Positions 1 through 12,432 of a DNA stretch of 64,000 nt are shown here, piece by piece. The stretch is from Thinopyrum elongatum. Its lineage: Eukaryota > Streptophyta > Magnoliopsida > Poales > Poaceae. A program made the position numbers and the translations under genes. Each line of letters opens with the position of its first letter. The first letter of the stretch is position 1. The stretch covers positions 377,985,380 through 378,049,379 of the forward strand of contig CM022302.1 in the NCBI GenBank assembly GCA_011799875.1, written 5' to 3'. Below the pieces are notes generated by a model that saw nothing but the letters and a program-made list of their open reading frames with translations, searched no databases and had not been told where the DNA came from.

Positions 1-1672
1 TTCGTGATTTATAAGAATAAAGTTTTAGTATGATCTATTTTTGAGTGCTTGCTTAGTGCTCTATCTATCTATGTAATCATGTGCGAGATATATAATAAAG
101 AGTAGTTTGAGTTTTGCTTTGATTTCTTACTTCAATCTTAGCAATGAAGAATAAAATAATAAAAGATCATATGCTACTCCCATGGGGAGTAATGACTTCA
201 CATAAAAGAAGTATATATGATAAAATTTGTTGGAAGTTGACAAGCATAACATTGGTCATTGCTGCAATCCATGAAAAAAGTAGTAACGGAAGAGAGGTCT
301 TACATACAAATATACTATCTTGGACATCTTTTATGATTGTGAGCCCCCATCAAATATTATATATCAATTAGTAGATGTTGGACAAGGAAGACAACATAAT
401 GAGTTATTGGCGAAAGAATTATCAGAAGGGAACCCACCAGGAGGCGATAAGCCTGGGGGCGCGCCCCACCCCCCAGGGCGCCCCTTGAGCTTGTGGCGCC
501 CCTGGAAGGCCTCCGGGGCCCATCTTCTCCTATATGATGCCATTTTCCCTAGAAAAACTCAGAAGAAGAGTTGCGCGATGAAACACTGTCGTCTCGAGGT
601 GGAACCTGGGCAGGAGCACTTTTTGCTCTCCAGCGAAGCAAATCTGCCTGAGAAACTTCCCTCCCGGAGGGGGAAATCAAAGCCATTGTCATCACCAACG
701 ATCCTCTCATCCTGGGAGGACCAATCTTCATAAACATCTTCACCAGCACCATCTCATATCAAACCCTAGTTCATCTCTTGTATTCAATCTTTGTCTCAAA
801 ACCTCAGATTGGTACCTGTGGGTTGCTAGTAGTGTTGATTACATCTCGTAGTTGATGCTTGTTGGTTTATTTGGTGGAAGATCATATGTTGAGATCCTTT
901 ATCCCCTCTAATCTTGAGCATGAATATGATTTGTGGGTAGTTACGTTTGTTCTTGAGGACATGGGAGAAGTCTTGTCATAAGTAATCATATGAATTTGGT
1001 ATTCGTTTGATATTTTGATGATATGTATGTTGTTGTTTCCCTTAGTGGTATTATGTGAACGTCGACTACATGACACTTCACCATCTTTGCGCCTAAGGGA
1101 AGGAATTGTGGAGTAGTTATTAGATGATGGGTTGCTAGAGTGACAGAAGCTTAAACCCTAGTTTAGGCGCTATTCTGTAAGGGGCTGATTTGGATCCCTA
1201 TGTTTCATTCTATGGTTCGATTTAACTTAATTCTTTTTTCGTAGTTGTGGATGCTTGCGAGAGGGGGTAATCATAAATGGGAGGCTTGTTCAAATAAGAA
1301 CAGCAACCAAGCACCGGTCCACCCACATATCAAATTATCAAAGTAACGAACGCGAATCAAACAAACATCATGAAAGTGACTAGATGAAATTCCCGTGTGT
1401 CCTCGAGAACGCTTTGCTTATTATAAGAGACCGTTCCGGCCAGTCCTTTTCTACAAAAAGGATTGGGCTACCTTGCTGCACCTTTGTTACTATTGCTACT
1501 TGTTGATCATTACAAATTACCTTCCTAACAAACTATGTGTTACCGATAATTTTCGTGCCTGCAGATAATACCTTGCTGAAAACCGCTTGTCATTTCCTTT
1601 TGCTCCTCGTTGGCTTCGACACTCTTACTTATCGAAAGGACTACGCTTGATCCCCTATTCTTGTGGGTCATC
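1..1672 (+). mobile_element. Ty3/gypsy-like LTR fragment (3' internal end plus LTR), truncated
   Basis: This is AT-rich sequence with an embedded GC-rich block (about 455-520, runs of GGCGCGCCCC) followed by a long leader-like stretch. At 1430-1672 the text matches what I know as the end of Triticeae gypsy LTRs: a 'tacaaaaaggattgggc' stretch, then 'tcgacactcttacttatcg', then 'cctattcttgtgggtcatca'. The expected primer binding site after the LTR end is missing, because homology to element A begins near 1673. The short ORFs here (for example 144-371) show no gag or pol motif. The left LTR edge cannot be placed. Orientation is inferred from the LTR-end sequence. The family name is left open. Confidence 0.6.
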
Positions 1673-2645
1673 AAGTAACTCCTTAAGCAAGATGACATGA
1701 TGTAGACAAAGTAAACCGAACAATATGAATAAACCCCGTCGTTTTACCCTTAATAGCAACAATACAATACGTGCCTTGCTACCCCTTCTGTCGCTGGCAG
1801 AGGACACCACAACAGTCAACCCATTACAAAGCACCTATCACACTCAAGATAAATCAATCTAGTTGGCCAAACCAAACATATAGATCGGAGAGAAATACAA
1901 AGCTATAGCAATCATGCATAATAAAGTTGAGAAAAGACTCAATTACTTTCAATGGATAATCTGATCATAAACCCACAATTCATCAGATCCCAACAAACAC
2001 ACCGCAAAAGAAGATTACATCGGATAGAACTCCAAGAAGATCGAGGCGAACATGATATTGAAGATCAAAGAGAGAGAAAAAGCCATCTAGCTACTAGCTA
2101 TCGACCCGTAGGTTTGTTGTGAACAACTCACATATCATCAGAAGGCGGCAAGCATGAGGTAGAAGCCCTCCGTGATCAATTCCCCCTCCGGCAGAGTACC
2201 GAAAAAGGCCTCAAAATGGGATCGTGGAAGAATAGAAGCTTGCAGCGATGAAAAAAGTGTTTCGGGCGGTTCTTTGTTGGTTTGGGAATATATGTGAATC
2301 TATAGGCTTGGAATTAGGTCAAACGGAGTTGCGTGGGGCCCACGAACTCAGGGGGCGCACCCTGTGAGCTCGTGGCTCTCTCGTAGCACTTCTGGCCTCC
2401 TCCCGAACCTTCTAGGGTCCCTTCTGGTCCAGAAAAATCACCGTAAAGTTTCATCGTGTTTGGACTTCGTTTGGTTTTGATTTTCTAAAAAGAAAAAAAA
2501 GCAAAAACCAGGAGCTGGCACTGGGGTTAATAGGCTAGTCCCAAAAAATGATATAAAATAGTATATAAACGTATATAAAGCATCTAAGATTGATAATATA
2601 ATAGCATGAAACAGTCAAAAATTATAGATACGTTGGAGACGTATC
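1673..2645 (-). repeat. Element A 3' LTR, truncated
   Basis: This is homologous to 6915-7877. On the minus strand it starts TGATACGTCTCCAACG at 2645, the usual TG terminus. The outer 550 bases or so of the LTR, present in the right copy as 6357-6910, are absent, and homology stops at about 1673 where a plus-strand gypsy LTR end abuts it. This suggests recombination or deletion between two LTRs. Confidence 0.7.
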
Positions 2646-3837
2646 AGCATCCCCAAGCTTAATTCCTGCTCGTTCTCGAGTAGGTAAATGATAAAAACAG
2701 AATGTTTGATGTTGAATGCTACCTAACATGTGTATCATGTAATCTCTTTACGGTATAATCATCGAGAAACGATGAAGTAACAATATCAACATAATAATAT
2801 CTATGAATATAAGAAGCATAATCATTACTTTTTCAAAATATATGATCCCTGACAAATGTTATCCCCACTCATTTTATCATGTTACATGGCATGACTCCGC
2901 CTTCACCGCATAAATATAAATCATGAGTACCCCGGTGTCAAACCAGGCAAGTGGACCGTACATCTAACGCGCTTCAACATTTTCAACTCCACGCAATACA
3001 TGAGGGTGAGCCATGGATATATCACTATAGGTGGAATAGAATGCGGTGATAGAGATCAATAAGGAGAAGTCAAAAGGAAGAAAGTCTCGCATCAACTCAA
3101 CGAATCAACGGGCTATGGAGATGCCCATCAATCGATATAAATGCGAGGAGTAGGATTTTCATGCAACGGATGCACTAAGAGCTATAAGTGTATAAAAATC
3201 TCAACGGAAACTAGTGGGTGTGCATCCAACTTGCTTGCTCATGAAGACCTCGGGCATTTGAGGAAGCCCATCATCGGAATATACAAGTCAAGTTCTATAC
3301 CTAAAAATTCCCACTAGTATATGAAAGTGATAACTCGGGAGACTCTCTATATGAAGAGCATGGTGCTCCTCTGAAGCACAAGTGTGGAAAAAGTATAGTA
3401 ACATTGCCCCTTCTCTCTTTATCTCTCATTTATTCTTTTTTTCCTTTTTCTTTTCTCTCTTTTTTTCCCTTTTTCCATCCGGAGTCTCATCCCGATTTGT
3501 GGGAGAATCATAGTCTTCATCATCCTTCCTCACCAGGACAATGCTCTAATAATGATGATCATCACACTTTTATTTACTTACAACTCGATAAAACTGAAAC
3601 AATATGACTCTATATAAATGCCTCTAGCAGTGTACCACGATGTGCAATGATCTAGCATAACATGTATAATAATGATCAATGGTGGCTTTGCCACAAACAT
3701 CATGTCAGATCTATATGATCATGCAAAGCAATATGATGATGAACACACAAATCATGAGATGGAACGATGGAAGTTGCATGGCAATATATCTCGGAATGGC
3801 TATGGAAATGCCATAATAGGTAGTTCAAGATATCTTC

Positions 3838-4010
3838 CGATATTCTGATAAATCGGCCGATTTATCGCTTACCGTTGTCTGACCGATAAGATAAATCGGC
3901 CGATAAATTAACCGATATGCCGATAAATCGGTCGATATGCCGATAAACTGGCCGATTTACCCCTTATCTTGGGTCGACCGATAAGTTCCCGATAAGCGAT
4001 ATCCCCAACA
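3838..4010. repeat. Short palindromic array built on CCGATAAATCGG
   Basis: About 170 bases contain repeated overlapping palindromes CCGATAAATCGG and CCGATTTATCGG with variants such as ccgataaattaaccgat and ccgatatgcc. Element B lacks this block at the matching place (28950-28980), so it looks like an insertion or local expansion inside element A. The outer ends are loosely inverted ('agatatcttccgat' on the left, 'gataagcgatatcccc' on the right). It may be a small MITE or foldback element. Confidence 0.55.
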
Positions 4011-6328
4011 TTGGTTTTAAGGAAGATATAAGGAGTCTTATGTGTGATAGAGCGTATCATATCATGGGGTTTGGATGCACCGGCAAAATTTGCACCAACT
4101 CCCGAGGTGAGAATGGGCAATGCACGGTACCGAAGAGGCTCGAAAATTGGCGAAAGATAGGAGTGCGTATAATCCATGGACTCATATTAGTCATAAAGAA
4201 CTCACAAACTTATTGTGAAAGCCTATTAGCCCTCGAAGCAAAGTACTACTCGCATGCCCCTAGGGAATTGGTTGGTAGGAGTTAACCATCGCGCGCATCC
4301 GATTATAACAACACTCAAGGATTTCATTTGAGACATAAAAATGCTCAAACCTCCCCACCATGCCATGACCAACACTTAGATGAGAAGTTAATAACAAACT
4401 TTAATATCGATATTTCGACTAACCAATGATCATGAACCTATATCCTTTCATATTACGACATCGATATCGTTAAACCATACATTTCATATTTAGTGATCTA
4501 AATGAATGTTTTTATTATATCCCCCTTGAATACCTATCCTTCTCAGACTAGCCTTATAGCACATGCAAATTGCCATTACTATTTATTAGACTCTTAAAAA
4601 TATTTAAGTGAAGCATGAGAGTGCAATTATTTCTATAAAATATAACAACCGCCGTGCTCTAAAAGATATAAGTGAAGCACATAGAGTATTCTAACAAATC
4701 ATGATAAATGTGTGTCCATCTCAAAAGATGTGTCCAGCAAACAATGATTGTGGCAAACTAAAAGCAAACAAAAAGAAAACTATGGCACAAGACGCTCCAA
4801 GTAAAACTCATATCATGTGATGAATAAAAATGTAGCTCCAAGTAACATACCGATAGATTGTAGACGAAAGAGGGATGCCATTGGGGGCATCCCCAAGCTT
4901 AGACACTTGGCTCTTCCCTGAATATAACCTTGGGGTGCCTTGGGCATCCCCAACCTTAGGGTCTTGCCGCTTCTTATTCCTTCATCCATCGTTGTCTCAC
5001 CAAAAACTTGAAAACTTCAGCACACAAAACTCAACAGAAACTTCGTGAAATCCTTTAGTATAATAAACAAATCATAAACTTTAGGTACTGTTATAAACTC
5101 ATGAATAATTTATTATTTCATAATATCTACTGTATTCTAACTTCTCCATGACTTATACCCGCCGATATAATCCATAGCATCATTAAAACAAGCAAATTAT
5201 GCAATAAAAACAGAATCTGTCTAAAACAGAACAGTCTGTAATGATCTGAATAAAAATCATACTTCTGTAACTCTAAAAAATCTGAAAAACTAGGACAATG
5301 TGAGAAATTTATATATCAATCATGTTTAAAAAATTCAGATCAAAAGCGCGTTCCAGTGATTTTTAGAAATTCCTGGACTGAGAGCAAAAGTTTTTTGTTT
5401 TTCACATAATCAAGTCAACTATTATCGAAATCATCCCAAAAGGCTTTACTTGCCACAAACACTAATTAACACACAAAAAACACAATCATTACAGTAGCAA
5501 TAATGTAAGCACACAAAACAGGAAGTAAAAGCAAAATTTTAAGATAACAATTGGGTTGCCTCCCAACAAGCGCCATTGTTTTACGCCCCTAGCTAGGCGT
5601 AAGGCATAGTTTCAAGTATTGTCATCTTTAACCACCCTAGATGGGCTTTTCTCAAAACCGGGAGGCTCCTTACGCTTCCCATTAATTTCAGAGGAAGAAG
5701 CAATCTTATTATCCAAAGTGTCAAGCCTTTTATTGCAAACAGTAAGAAGGGACTTCATGCGATTAAGATTCGAGCTAAGGGTTTTAAGTGGTTCACTAGA
5801 CTTTTGCAACTCAACCAACTTTTTCTGCATATCCCCAAGTTTTTTTTAAGATTTGAATTCCTTGTTGAGTATAATTAAATCTATTTTTTTGGGGCGGAGT
5901 TCCTACTATCCCCTCTATTATTTCATAAGTAGTATTAGCATCACTTTCAATGAAATTTCCTTTAGCAGCGAAATCCAGAAGTGTCTATTAGGCATAGTGA
6001 GCCCCACATAAAAGTTTTCGAGCAAGATTTTTACATCACCTTTTATGGTGCAGGTACGATAAGATCCCATTATTCTAAACCAAGCATCTTTCAAATTTTC
6101 TCTTTATTTCTGTTTGAAGTAAAGAACCTCAAAATCAGGAGAGAGCGGAGGAATAGTAGAACTAGACATGGTGACAAGCAAGCGAGCGAGCAAACTAGCA
6201 AGGTGAAATATTTTTGTGTATTTCGATTTTTAGAGAAGTGGAGGGAGATGAAAAAGAGAGGAAAATAAAAATTAGAGCAAGTAGATGATAATTTGAGTGA
6301 AGGTACTTGATAGGATTTGATGATGTTT

Positions 6329-6345
6329 CCCTGGCAACGGCGCCA
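6329..6345 (-). other. Primer binding site of element A (tRNA-Asp type)
   Basis: The minus strand reads TGGCGCCGTTGCCAGGG. The first 13 bases match the complement of the 3' end of plant tRNA-Asp as I know it. It lies 11 nt inside the 5' LTR end and fixes both orientation and LTR edge. Confidence 0.75.
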
Positions 6346-6356
6346 GAAATTCTTTC

Positions 6357-7877
6357 TGCTACTTGTGAGTTGCGTTGGGATTTTCCTCGAAGAGGAAGGG
6401 TGGAGTAGTACAGTAGAGATAAGCATTTCCCTCGGTGAGAACCAAGGTTTATCGAACCAATAGGACAATGACACAAATCCTTGTGAACAGCACCTGGACA
6501 CACAAAAGCAAATACTTGCACCCAACGCGGGCAAGAGGGTTGTCAATCTCCTTGAACTCGTTACTTGCAAGGATCAAATCTTGTATAGGTAGATAGATAA
6601 ATTGCAAAACAAAATAAAAGTAAATAAATTGCAGCAAGGTATTTTTGGTTTTCATAATATGATAAAGTAGACCCCGGGGGCCATGCTTTCACTAGAGGCT
6701 TCTCTCTCGAACACAAAGCATATGGTGGGTAAACAAATTACTGTTGTGCAATTGATAGAGAAGTGCATAGTTATGACGTATTCTTGGCAATGATCATGTA
6801 TATAGGCATCACGTCCATGACAAGTAGACCGACTCCTGTCTGCATCTACTGCTATTAATCCACCAATCGACCGCTATCCAACTTGCATCTATGGTATTAA
6901 GTTCATGACAAACAGAGTAACACCTTAAGAAAGATGACATGATGTAGACAAAGTAAACTCAATCAATATGAATAAACCCCGTTGTTTTACCCTTAATAGC
7001 AATAATACAATACGCGCCTCGCTACCCCTTCTGCCACTGGCTGAGGACACCGCAAGATTGAACCCATTATAAAGCACCTCTCCCACTGAAGATAAATCAA
7101 TTTAGATGGCCAAACCAAACGGATAGATCAGAGATAAATACAAAGCTATAACAATCATCAATAATAAAGTTCAGAAAAGATTCAATTACTTTCAATGAAT
7201 AATCTGATCATAAACTCACAATTTATTGGATCCCAACAAACACACCGCAAAACAAGATTACATCGAATAGAACTCCAAGAAGATCGAGGAGAACATGGTA
7301 TTGAAGATCAAAGAGAGAGAAGAAGCCATCTAGCTACTAGCTATGGACCCGTAGGTCTGTGGTGAACTACTCACGTATCATCGAAAGGCAGCAAGGATGA
7401 TGTAGAAGCCCTCCATGATCGATTTCCCCTCCGGTAGAGTACCGGAAAAGGCCTCCAGATGGAATCGCGGGAGAACAAAAGCTTGCGGCGGCAGAAAAAG
7501 TGTTTCGGGTGGCTCTCTATTGGTTTGGGAATATATGTGAATTTATATGCTTGGAATTAGGTCAAACGGAGTTGCGTGGGGCCCACAAGCTCAGGGGACG
7601 CGCCCTGTGATCTCGTGGCTCTCTTGTAGCTCTTTTGGCCTCCTCTCGAACCTTCTAGGGTGTAAAGTTTCATCGTGTTTGGACTTTGTTTGGTATTGTT
7701 TTTCGGAAAAGCCAAAAACAAGCAAAAAAAAAACAGGAACTGGCACTGGGCACTGGGTTAATAGGTTAATCCCAAAAAAATGATATAAAATAGCATATAA
7801 ATACATATAAAGCATCCAAGATTGATAATATAATAGCATGAAACAATAAAAAATTATAGATATGTTGGAGACGTACA
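6357..7877 (-). repeat. Element A 5' LTR (about 1.5 kb)
   Basis: On the minus strand it runs from TGTACGTCTCCAACAT at 7877 to ...CTCACAAGTAGCA at 6357, so it has TG...CA ends. It shares its inner 960 bases with 1673-2645 and its full length with the LTRs of element B (26248-27795 and 61282-62566). The right-hand flank begins 'gtagg'. A target duplication cannot be checked because the other LTR is truncated. Confidence 0.75.
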
Positions 7878-8585
7878 GTAGGCGAGTAAAAAAGAAAACC
7901 CAAAGTGATCAGGAACGTGATCGGCAAACTACAACAATGACCATATTCGCACCAACCATCTTATGACACCACGAAGATAACGAGGTTCTTCAACAGCAAC
8001 ACCATCAAGAAGGAAGCAACATTCAAATGTCGTCGTCGCAGGATCCAACCACCAAGGTCGAATCTAGGATTTTAACCTGAAGAATCAATCCGAGCATATC
8101 TGGGCAATGCCTCAATAAGGTAACTATGTTAAAACATCAGCTTTGCCAGGTATAACCAGCTCGGTCAGACCTAGGCTTTCATCCCGAAGCTCACAATCGG
8201 GTCCTTGAGTAGCACTACCATTGAAGTCACTCAAGTGGTGTTGCCACCACTTCTCCGCAATCCCAGCAGCTGCATGCGGTGCAACTATGGCAGCTGCACA
8301 ACCATCCCTCTGCGTCAAGTCGTCGTCCATAATTTGCATCTCACGGCCGCAATCAACCACTCAATCTTGAGAGTTGAACATTCACGATCTTTCGATGACC
8401 ACCGCCGTCATGGCGCCATAGGAGGTCGCTGCAGCATAGTCTGCAATGAACCCCACTCGGCCGACCAGATCTGAGTGACCACCATCAAGCCATGGATGTA
8501 GCGCCATCGACCTATCACCGCCCGCGTGAATGTCCCTAATTTCCCTCTTGGGGCTCATTACCATGTTTCAATGTCAAATGGTTCT
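7878..8585. other. Unassigned sequence between element A and the LINE
   Basis: This is moderately GC-rich sequence without a convincing ORF. Overlapping frames at 8124-8360, 8205-8474 and 8382-8564 on opposite strands have no domain I recognise. It could be degraded retroposon or LINE flank. Confidence 0.4.
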
Positions 8586-10545
8586 TTTTTTTCTCTTGAA
8601 TATGCACGATTGTGCGTATCATAGTATAAATAAGGAAGCAGGGAAGACACCCGTCCACCAAGTCCGTTTACATATTACATGCAACAGACAAACCCACCTC
8701 CACCCTCATCTACGCTAACTACTCTTGTCTACCCACCTTGTCAACGAACTAAAGAAGAAACCACGATCACCCTTAAGTAGCCCCGTCGCTCTCCAAGACC
8801 TACCTTGTCTCTCAATTGTCCTTGCCAGTCTAGGGATAGAAGGCGTGGCTTCCTCAAAGACTATATCATTGTGTTGTTTCAGAATGGACCACATGACTAG
8901 CACCACAATTGCCCTAATGTCCTTGACGCGATGTCCATTGTCATTCTTGGTAATGCACCACTTTGTAAGCACGTCTGTCCCCGACAGCATCTAGTCCTGC
9001 CTGCCCAGTGCCTCACACACATTGTGCCAGACCTCCCTCGCGAACACACACCATATCAGAAAGGTGTTGGATGCTCTCCTCGTGTTGATTACAGAAGGGA
9101 CATGAGTCTTGGTGCGGGACTCCTCTCCTGGCTAGTCTATCTGATGTCCAGCATCTATCTCTGAATGCGAGCCAAGCGAAGAAACGACATTGTAGAGGGG
9201 CATTTGATGTCGAGGTGAAGTCTGCTGCCGGTGCCACCCCCCCCCCCCCCTTCCCTAGAACTTTGCAGCGTAGGCTGAGCGAGCCAAGAACTGTCCATCC
9301 TTCTCCCAAGCCCATCTAAGCTGGTCCCTAAGACCCGGGCTTAGGGTAACCTGCCCCACCGCTTCCCAGATCAGGAAGTATTCCTGTAACAACTCCAGCT
9401 CCAAGTCCGGTTCAACATCCCATGCCGAGAGAGCATTCTCGAGCCCATCCCTTACTATCCTGCTCGTCCTAGTCCTCACATGGATTAGATCATAGATCCT
9501 GGGGGCCATCTCATGTACTCGCCAACCGGATACCCACTGCTCTTCCCAAAATAAGGTTGTCGCGTCGTCACCCACAGTCATGTGTGCAGCCGATTTGAAT
9601 AGTGCCAAGGATTCTTTCGGCACCTTCCACGTGAACTCATTCCATGGCCGCAAGGTGTCCGAGCGGTGCAATCATGACCATCACGCCTGAAGAGCAATAT
9701 TGAGCCATTTGAGGTTTGGCACGCCCAATCCTCGTGCCCATCTTGGCAAGCAAACTACCTCCCAAGCAACCGCACAAGCTCCACCTCATGCATGGGCTTT
9801 GCCACACAATAGGAAGCCCCTACATATCTTGATAATTGCAGCAATAGTGTTCAGCGGTATACCAACGAAAGCATGGAGTGGATCGGAATGGCACAAAATA
9901 CAGACTGCACAAGGAGGAGGCGCCCACTCTTGGGCATCATGGCTGCACGCCATGTGGGCAAACGGGCCGCGAGCTGACCCACCAATCCATCGAACTAAGT
10001 CGTCGTCTACTTTCGTAATGTCAGTGATAAGCCCAGGTATTTGCAGGGAAAGGTTCCTGCTGGGCATTCGAGAATTTGTAGATCCTGGCCACGGTCTCCG
10101 CATTGCACCTAATAGGCAAGGCATTGCTCTTTGTCAAGTTGACATGGAGCCCGGACGCTTCACCATAGTCCCTCAAGATGGCTGCACACACACGTCATCG
10201 GCGAACATAGAAACCCTTTGTTTCAAACTTGATCTCGCAAGAGGTGACACTATTCCACGATCCGTAGCTAGCTGAAAAAGCTTTTGTAGCGGCTCCATGA
10301 TCACGATGAAGAGCATCGGGGATAGCAGATCACCTTGCCATAGCCCGCAAGTATTAAGAATCATCCTCCCAGGCACACCATTTACCAAGACTTTCCTCAA
10401 GGAAAGCTCCTCGATGAACAAGTGGCCGGTCATAGTCGTCAGTGGCCATGGCGGCAACGCTCCATCTATTGCCGGCCCGTCAACCCCAGTTCTTTCATAA
10501 ACAAAAACAGCCGATCAAGAGACAGGTCGAGCAATTAAGCATGTC
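8586..10545 (-). pseudogene. Decayed LINE ORF2 (reverse transcriptase and zf-RVT region), 5' truncated
   Basis: Read on the minus strand, the conserved blocks come in LINE order but in broken frames. At about 10190-10457 there is an RT-like stretch with VNGVPGR, then GLWQGDLLSPMLF (family consensus GLRQGDPLSP) and the catalytic FADDV. At 9255-9671 there is WEEQWVSGWR followed by the RT-to-zinc-binding linker. At about 9040-9190 there is a zf-RVT block with FFAWLAFRDRCWTSDRLARRG and CPFCNQHEES. At 8715-8990 comes the C-terminal tail with MWSILKQHNDIVFE. A poly-A-like tail reads as plus-strand 'ttttttttctcttgaatatg' near 8586. Stops and frameshifts between blocks rule out function. The element is cut off on its 5' side near 10545, where the next retroposon begins. 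Confidence 0.8.
9240..9252. repeat. Poly-C tract
   Basis: A run of about a dozen C inside the LINE relic, a likely site of length error or slippage; it interrupts the zf-RVT frame. Confidence 0.7.
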
Positions 10546-10560
10546 ATATCATAGATATTT
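10546..10560 (+). repeat. Left 15-bp direct repeat (candidate target-site duplication)
   Basis: ATATCATAGATATTT is repeated perfectly at 12418-12432, on either side of the GC-rich block. Confidence 0.7.
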
Positions 10561-12417
10561 GGTCCTCTTCTGAGAAGCCCCCGAGTCCCCCGAGTCGCTC
10601 CCGCGAGCGACCGGGGGAAACCCTAGCGCCGCCGCTTATCCGTTCCCCCTCGGCCTCCCTCCCCCCGCCACCGCCCAGAGGCGCCGCCGGGCAAAGCCCG
10701 GCCGGCGTGGGTGGTGGCGGGGTCTGCTTCCTCTCCTCGCGCGGCTCGGGGGTCAGCACGGGATGACCTCGCGTGTGGAGGCGCTGGGCTGCTGCAAGGC
10801 CTGGCGGCGCGGCGGCCGGCGTGCGGGACGGCGGCGTGCTCCTCCGGCGGTGGTGCGGCGGCGTCCTGGTGCGGTGGCTCGGCGCGGCGGCTGCGCATTC
10901 CCCTGCTCCAGGTGGCAGCGTGCGGGACGACATCGGCCCGATCTGGCCGGATCTCTCGCCGGGATGTCATCGCACGCGCGCGGGCTGCGGGCAGCTTGGG
11001 CCATATGCGTCCGGCTCCGCTTGGCCGATGGCTGGTGGAGGGTGGCGTTGTGGCTGTGGTGGTGGCGGACCGTGCTCGGGGCGGTGCCGGAGGACCTATC
11101 AGATCTGTTCTGGCGCGGGCTCTCTGGCCGATGCTTCGTTGGCGGCGAGGGCTGAGGCGGCGTGGGCCGGCTACCTCCGGTGGCTCGGCACGGGTGGTGG
11201 TCCGGCGTGGTGGGGCGCCTTGGTGGGGCTTGTCAGGTGGTGAAAGTCGCGGTGATGGGCTTGGCCAGGGCGTCGGTGGTGCGGGTCTGTGGGGGCGGCG
11301 CTGTTCTTTAGTGGTTGTGCCCCACCGGCGGCGCAGAGTGGCGGTTCTGGCTTCCCTTCTCCTTGGTCTACGTCGATGGCATGACGGTGACCAGGGGCTC
11401 TCGCTCGGGTGGATCTGTTCGGGACCCGAGGGGAGTCGGAGTTGAGGCTCCGGGTAGGGGAGATTGGGCTCGATCCGGGATGTACCCGCGGTCGGCGAGG
11501 TTCCTCCCTCCGTGGGTACGGTGGTCGTTGGTGGTGGTCGGGACTTCACGGTACTGTCGGGCAACACGGAGTTGTGGGCCACGGACATGGCGTTGTCTGA
11601 GTGCACTCGATGATGGCCGTCGGGAACCATGGAGGTGTGTCTCCCCCACTTCACCGGGATTGGCTGGGGACACAGGGCTGGGGCTCCTACTGTGGTGGCG
11701 CCGGCCCAACCTCCGTGGCTCATGCCGGGCTAGGAGTGAAAGATGTGGACTTTCGCTCTTCCTACCGTGGCTGGTATTCTGTGGTGTGGGCGGTGGGTGA
11801 GGTCTTGGACTTGGATGCCGGAGCGGCGGCTCCGGATGGTGGTTCGCATGGTTGGCTCTCCGGCGGGCGCCATGTTGGCGGTGGTGGCTCCCTTCTTGGT
11901 CGTGCGGGCGATGAGAGGGGTAGTAGTTGGTGGCTCGGGCGCGTCCTCTGCTGGACGATGCCCAGATCTGGATCTGGGGTTTGGGCACACCACATTTGCC
12001 CTAGGGCCTCAGTGACTTAGGGTGGGGTGCTGAGCGAAAGCTCCGCACTTTTGCGCTGGCGACGACGACGCTTGCGGGCGCCGTTCTCTTCATATAGACG
12101 TCGCCGTGGATCTCCTCGCCGCGTCAGAGTTCTGGGTGAAGACCCTTGCCCAATGGGGCTAGGCAGCGACGGCGTTCTGCGCCGTTCAATCTCTTGGGGG
12201 CGTTGTCTAGGAGCTTAGGTGTCCTAGGGTGTTGCGTGATTGTGCTCCATTCTCCCTGTTTTCTCCTTCGGTAGCGTAGTTGCTTGTCTGCTTCGCGATC
12301 CGGATAGGTTAGGATCTGCTTTGTAAGAGGGTCACCTCACCACCATGTATCGTTCAGCCGTGTACCTTGTTCGGTTTGTGTCTTTATTTATATGGGGGCT
12401 AAAGCCTGTTTCGAGAG
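10561..12417 (+). mobile_element. GC-rich non-autonomous retroposon flanked by 15-bp repeats
   Basis: This 1.86-kb block is much richer in GC than either flank and is bounded by a perfect 15-bp A/T-rich direct repeat, the hallmark of target-primed retroposition. The plus strand begins with leader-like text ('gaccgggggaaaccctag' at 10609) and ends with an untranslated tail: 'gtaccttgttcggtttgtg', then 'tctttatttatatgggggc' and 'taaagcctgtttcgag'. I know similar tails from grass LINE-related or retroposed repeats. There is no poly-A tail before the right repeat. Long open frames on both strands (for example 10623-11723 minus and 10711-11445 plus) are arginine-, proline- or glycine-rich and come from GC bias. 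I do not recognise an encoded protein. Confidence 0.6.
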
Positions 12418-12432
12418 ATATCATAGATATTT
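12418..12432 (+). repeat. Right 15-bp direct repeat (candidate target-site duplication)
   Basis: This is identical to 10546-10560 and follows directly on the end of the GC-rich retroposon. Confidence 0.7.

Larger units (their letters stand above)
2646..6356 (-). other. Element A internal region, no coding capacity recognised
   Basis: No ORF here carries a retroelement protein motif. Longer open frames such as 6091-6570 on the minus strand run across the LTR/internal boundary and are incidental. The stretch aligns by eye with element B in its two halves (27796-29687 and 59372-61281). For example, 4640-4760 matches 29620-29687 joined to 59369-59450. The region 3838-4010 is an extra insertion relative to B and is listed separately. 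Confidence 0.6.
1673..7877 (-). mobile_element. Element A: non-autonomous gypsy-like LTR retrotransposon, minus strand
   Basis: On the minus strand the order is 5' LTR (7877 to 6357), an 11-nt spacer, a tRNA-Asp-type PBS (6345 to 6329), an internal region (6356 to 2646), a purine-rich 'agcttggggatgc' ending at 2646, and a 3' LTR (2645 to 1673, truncated). The 3.7-kb internal region has no recognisable gag, protease, RT or integrase ORF, so the copy looks non-autonomous, of large-derivative type. It carries phrases common in Triticeae gypsy internal regions, such as 'ttgggttgcctcccaacaag' at 5550 and 'gcatccccaagctta' at 4887. It is related to element B along both LTR and internal sequence. 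An Athila-lineage origin is likely from the tRNA-Asp PBS but is not proven. Confidence 0.75.

Noticed and set aside
144..371. 75-codon plus-strand frame near the left edge
   Set aside because: It lies in 3' internal or LTR-like retrotransposon DNA without gag-pol motifs.
6091..6570. 159-codon minus-strand frame
   Set aside because: It straddles the element A LTR, PBS and internal region; no protein family resemblance.
8124..8564. Overlapping opposite-strand frames of 60-90 codons
   Set aside because: No domain, no promoter or splice signals, and adjacent to a decayed LINE.
9700..10275. 191-codon plus-strand frame
   Set aside because: It is antisense to the LINE RT relic, whose minus-strand motifs (FADDV, LLSPMLF) explain the conservation.
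10623..11723. 366-codon minus-strand frame and several plus-strand frames in the GC-rich block
   Set aside because: GC-rich DNA lacks stops; the peptides are Arg/Pro/Ala or Gly/Trp-rich with no domain, and open frames occur in nearly all six frames.
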